This document shows positions 60,061 through 64,000 of a stretch of DNA of 64,000 nt, piece by piece (within the stretch, counting starts at the first letter, position 1; each line of letters starts with the position of its first letter). The notes beneath the pieces were generated by a model. That model searched no databases. It was not told the DNA's origin and worked only from the letters and a program-made list of their open reading frames with translations. A program made the position numbers and the translations under genes. Location: NCBI GenBank assembly GCA_007922225.1, contig ML679966.1, positions 38,903,943-38,967,942 of the forward strand, read 5' to 3'. Source of the DNA: Emydura subglobosa. Its lineage: Eukaryota > Chordata > Testudines > Chelidae.

Positions 60061-60388
60061 CAGAGCAAAGGAGAAATTCTCAGAGCACAAGCTTCAGCTG
60101 ACTTTACCTGCTGAGTTGTGGGCCTCTGTGTCAACTCTATCCACTCAAGCATAGATGCAGCTTCCTTCCAAACACAGCAGGTATTTTCACTACTACAGAG
60201 CCCGACTCCATCCCTGAAAAGGCCAAGACTCCACCACAGACAGAGCCCTTGCTGATCTTTTGTTCTGGTGCCTGAAGTCTGCGGCACTAATCTTCACTTC
60301 TTGAAAGAAGACATGGATTAAGAGCCAGCTTCTTTCTGACTTGCTACTGTCAAATTCCTTGGCGCAGGCAGTTCTGTATCAAAGCTTA
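60061..60388. other. LTR remainder or intron, unresolved
   Basis: Non-coding sequence between the LTR and the CR1 fragment. It could be distal LTR (R-U5) or flanking DNA. Confidence 0.3.
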
Positions 60389-60545
60389 TAGAATCATAGA
60401 ATATTAGAGTTGGAAGGGACCTCAGGAGGTCATCTAGTTCAACCCCTGTTCAAAGCAGGACTAACCTCAGCTATATCATCCCAGCCAGGGTTTTGTCAAG
60501 ACTCAGCTTAAAAACCTCTAAAGATGGAAATTCCACCACCAATGT
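60389..60545 (-). mobile_element. CR1 LINE 3' end, antisense
   Basis: 'tagaatcatagaatattaga', 'gttggaagggacctcaggag' and 'gtcatctagttcaacccctg' is the hallmark antisense CR1 3' end. Truncated at about 155 bp. Confidence 0.93.
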
Positions 60546-63402
60546 CCCCTTTTTATTCAGATTTAGGAGATGGATCCAGGGAGACTCCACAGCAGTATGT
60601 GTGGTCAGGGACTCAGCTAAATTAATTCTGGTCATCTCTGAGGCTGCCTCAAAGATTCTATTAGCTCCCCTAATATTGCAATGTGTGTTGTTGTATTGAA
60701 AGAGGAGATGGAATTCTACAGCTGGCATTTCTCTGCATGAGTGCCAAGTACATCACCGGTGTTATGCACATAGGCCTAATTTTTAGTAAGTTTTTGTGCA
60801 CAAGTTGCCAGTTCAAACTCCTGACCATAGCTCATAGATAAATAATGTGCACGCACACAACCCTGTTTTTCTTGCAGTCATCAGGGTGGTTTACACACAC
60901 TCTTCTGGAAAATTAGACAATAGTCTGTGCCAGTGGAGAATAAGATTCCTCTCTTCATATATTTCTTTCCACGCTGTAAAGAATTTTATACCATGTAATT
61001 AAGCACCTATTTGGAATCTCAAAAAAGGAAGGCATTCCTATATTCTCTTAGGATATTCCATCATAATACAGTTAATTGACATATCAGAAGCAATAAACAT
61101 TAACTTTTTGTTACTGAATTAAAAAAATTAGACTTTAATAAATCACACTTGCTACTCTGAATGCTAGATTTTCAGCATATTGGTACACTAATTTTTATGA
61201 ACTGCCTTTAGAAATTCTGGTTCAAATCTGGTTAAGTTTTCAAATTAAATGTTAAATTGTCTATTTTTATCTTCCAGTGAAGAAAGTTCATATAATTTAT
61301 TTTTCCCTATGGGATGTTGAGAGACTTTCAAAATGTGGTTCTAGTCTGAAAAATAAGTAAGATGAATAATCTACTTTTTAAACTTTTTTATTAGTCAGAT
61401 GCTATCTTTAGATGTGTCCAGAGCAATGTTGTCTGATTTAGTAAAATTTTTTGTCATTTATTTATCTAATTTATCTAGGTAAACCCTGTAGAACAGAAAG
61501 AGTTGGATTTTATTAATTATTTACTAACTCACAGTTAGAGGCAATCAGTTAAATTTATGCAAACCCATAGCCCTTAAGTATTACTGAGGACATAATCTGA
61601 AGATTTGGAGTTTGCACAGATTAACTGAGGATATAATTTATTTTCCAGAATACTTTACTGGAGATAATGTGTGAGAAGAAATCTATCTTTACCCTGAGAT
61701 CTCAGAATTAGTTTGCAGAGTTGGAAATTAGAAAAAGAAAATATTTTCTTTTAAATTGAGTACATCTGATGTAGAACAATTGAAACATAAACTCAAAATC
61801 TAAGAGTATAATTTTTATATGCACTTTTCAAAGTAGAACTGCATTTTAAATAAGCCATAATTATACATAAAACATAAAATTAAAGATAAGAAAATAAACA
61901 GAACAATCTATCATGTCTATAAAAGAATAATTAGTAACTTCAATGAATTATTATCACTAAAAGTGCTGTTTTTAATGTATATGATCTTTACATTTCTTTT
62001 ACCAAATGTGACATCTTGATTTAACTTGTATTAAGCTATCACTTAGTAATTCATGAAAATAAAAAGTACCTGTTTGGTGGTGGTAAAGCTAAAGTAAAAA
62101 AGCTTCTGGATAACTGATTTACTATAATAAAATAGATTAATTTTGTAAATTATTTGTTATCATGGCTAAGGTGGCTTTAAATTCTCCCCCAGTCATGTCA
62201 GTGTTAACATTTAGGAGATAACACTGCAAAAGATGAAGGAATAAGACAGAGATCTATTTTCAGGCACTGATTTTTTGTATTCAGTTAAGTCTTGCTGAAG
62301 TCTGTTGGAGCCTCTGACCCTTATTGCTTGTTGTACAGTAACTTTGATCACAAAAATAGATTTGGAAAGGAACACATCAGTACAAGATCCTGGAAGCAAT
62401 CTTTTACTTTTGTACCTGTAGTTCATCTAAAATGTCCTTTAAAATGATTGCGTTTGTGATTGACATTTGAGGATGCTGAAGTTTTCACACTATACTTTAC
62501 CTCTATCAGCTTTGAAGCGCTGTGGAGCAAACACCTGTAAGGATATGGTATAATGTAATATTATGGCAGAAATTATATTGTCTTGATTGGATGAAGTAAC
62601 ACATCACTGCCTAATAATTTGTTGAAAAATATTAGTACTACTTTGTCCAGACCAAAATTTTGAAAACAGCCACCTGAATTTACCGTAAGTTATTTAGGTG
62701 AGAATTTTCAGTGTGTGTCCAAAATTAGTCTCCTAAAACAAAGTAGCTAGATTTTCAGAAGAGCTGAGCACCCAGAAGTCCTACTGAAATTAAATGTGGG
62801 TTGTCAACACCTGCAGAAAATCTGGCAACTTTTCATGTGGGTGCTTAAATGTAGAGTTTGGTGTATAACTTTAGATATCCATGTTTGAAACTTTTGGCCT
62901 TTCTTTTTTGGTTTAGCAGTAGTAAACATAAACCCAATGCTCTTGTCACTTTTAATATAAAATGAGTTGTGTCTTCAAAACATGCACATAGACAAATACA
63001 ACTGCAAAGGAATTAACATTTTGGTGTGCAAAAAGCACTTATTTTTGTACATAATTTTCATGTTTAACTCCTACTCTGGGACATACTCTGTAAGCACAAT
63101 TTTTAGGCCTTTAAAATTACTGTGAATCCACCACCATTGCTTCACACACAATAGCTGTGAATTGGTTACCTCTCCATAGTTCAGAATGAGTTTAGCCTCT
63201 CAATTTTTTTCATACTTTGCATGTGTACAGCCCATGTTGAAACACTCTTTTATAAAATATTTCCCTGTTGCTCACATTAAATATAACATCTAAGCTTTAG
63301 TATGCTTTTGATTAAACTGTACTCGGATATCAGTACCTCATTATATGTCTCGGGTATCTTTTTTCATGAATTGGGATATTCCATCTTGATGCATTAATGA
63401 AT
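60546..63402. other. Intronic sequence with a fold-back repeat
   Basis: AT-rich sequence without exons. At 62690-62890 'gagaattttcagtgtgtgtc', 'gattttcagaagagctgagc' and 'aacacctgcagaaaatctgg' belong to the fold-back family seen at 41813. Otherwise nothing recognised. Confidence 0.45.
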
Positions 63403-63404
63403 TA

Positions 63405-63752
63405 CAGAAGAGGTTATTCATAACTCTGAAATGTTCGTAACTCTGAACAAAATGTTATGGTAGTTCTTTCCAAAGTTTACAAGCGAACATTGATTTAATA
63501 CAGTTTTGAAACTTCTGCAGAAGAAAAATGCTGCTTTTAACCCTCTTTATTTAAATGAAATAAGCACAGACAGTTTCCTTATCTTGTCAAATATTTTTAA
63601 ACTTTGCCTTTATTTTTAGTAGTTTATGTTTAACACAGTACTGTACTGTATTTGCTTTTATTTTTTGTCTCTGCTGCTGCCTGATTGCATACTTCTGATT
63701 CCAGATGAAGTGTGTGGCTGATGAGTCAGTTCTTAACTCAGAGATTCTACTG
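63405..63752. mobile_element. Tc1/mariner-like (pogo/Tigger type) MITE with TA duplication
   Basis: It begins CAGAAGAGGTTATTCATAACTC and ends with sequence whose reverse complement is CAGTAGAATCTCTGAGTTAAG. Both ends are flanked by TA (63403-63404 and 63753-63754), the target duplication of the Tc1/mariner superfamily. The interior has 'ttgtctctgctgctgcctga', as in a common reptile element. 348 bp and non-coding. Confidence 0.72.
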
Positions 63753-63754
63753 TA

Positions 63755-64000
63755 TATAAAAAGTTCATATCTATTTGTAGAATATACAAATTGGTTTCCT
63801 GGCCATCTTATTAATTCAAGTGCTGCCATTTTCTATTTGTTCTTGATGAAACTATTAATCACTATATATATACGAAGGTGGGTCTTTAGTAGCTGCATCA
63901 CCTGTCCCTTCTTAAACATTTGTATAACTTGTATTGATTTTATTATCCCATTTTACCCATAGAAATGTAACCTGGTCACCTTTTATTGATGATATAATGT
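63755..64000. other. Intronic sequence, nothing recognised
   Basis: AT-rich window end. No next TUSC3 exon. Confidence 0.4.

Overview
This window is intronic DNA from an amniote, most probably a turtle. The turtle assignment is an inference from the repeat mix: CR1 LINEs with chelonian-type 3' ends, MIR/L2-type tails, DIRS, Ty3/gypsy chromovirus and non-LTR relics, and many short elements with ends such as 'tctacactg', 'gtttctcaacctg' and 'agggatgtaaaa'. The DNA is AT-rich, with no operons, bacterial signals, tRNA genes or CRISPR arrays.

The only host gene sequence I can support is one 90-bp coding exon at 2913-3002 (+), flanked by a good 3' splice site and a gtgagt donor. It encodes a 30-residue piece of the OST3/OST6 family, the oligosaccharyltransferase subunit TUSC3 (N33). 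I found no other TUSC3 exon, so 3003-64000 appears to be one intron of more than 60 kb and 1-2912 the 3' part of the preceding intron. No other open frame looks like a cellular gene. The longer ones fall in repeats or are chance frames.

Layout. 0.4-2.5 kb: antisense CR1. 2.9-3.0 kb: TUSC3 exon. 4.3-6.2 kb: a MITE, a MIR and a solo LTR with a 5-bp target duplication. 12.3-13.3 kb: sense CR1. 15.3-16.7 kb: DIRS-type tyrosine-recombinase retrotransposon relic. 17.5-22 kb: inverted-repeat DNA elements, including two hAT-like insertions. 22.5-23 kb: C-rich, G-poor tract. 28.4-29.9 kb: PIF/Harbinger transposase relic abutted by an LTR of the same family as the one at 5-6 kb. 34.3-36.7 kb: antisense CR1 split by a solo LTR. 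37.4-42.8 kb: hAT and other short elements. 43.7-47.7 kb: a short DNA element split by a non-LTR retrotransposon whose 5' end is inverted. 47.7-48.2 kb: CR1. 49.6-50.7 kb: LTR. 57.5-60.5 kb: L2-like LINE, Ty3/gypsy integrase-chromodomain with LTR, and a CR1 tail. 63.4-63.75 kb: an element flanked by TA.

I do not see a new biological system. The most informative features are nested insertions whose target-site duplications can be read directly, giving a relative insertion history. Two stand out: the twin-priming-like inverted LINE inside a split DNA element, and the internal duplication in that LINE's reverse transcriptase. Family names rest on reading motifs and recalled families, not on database searches.
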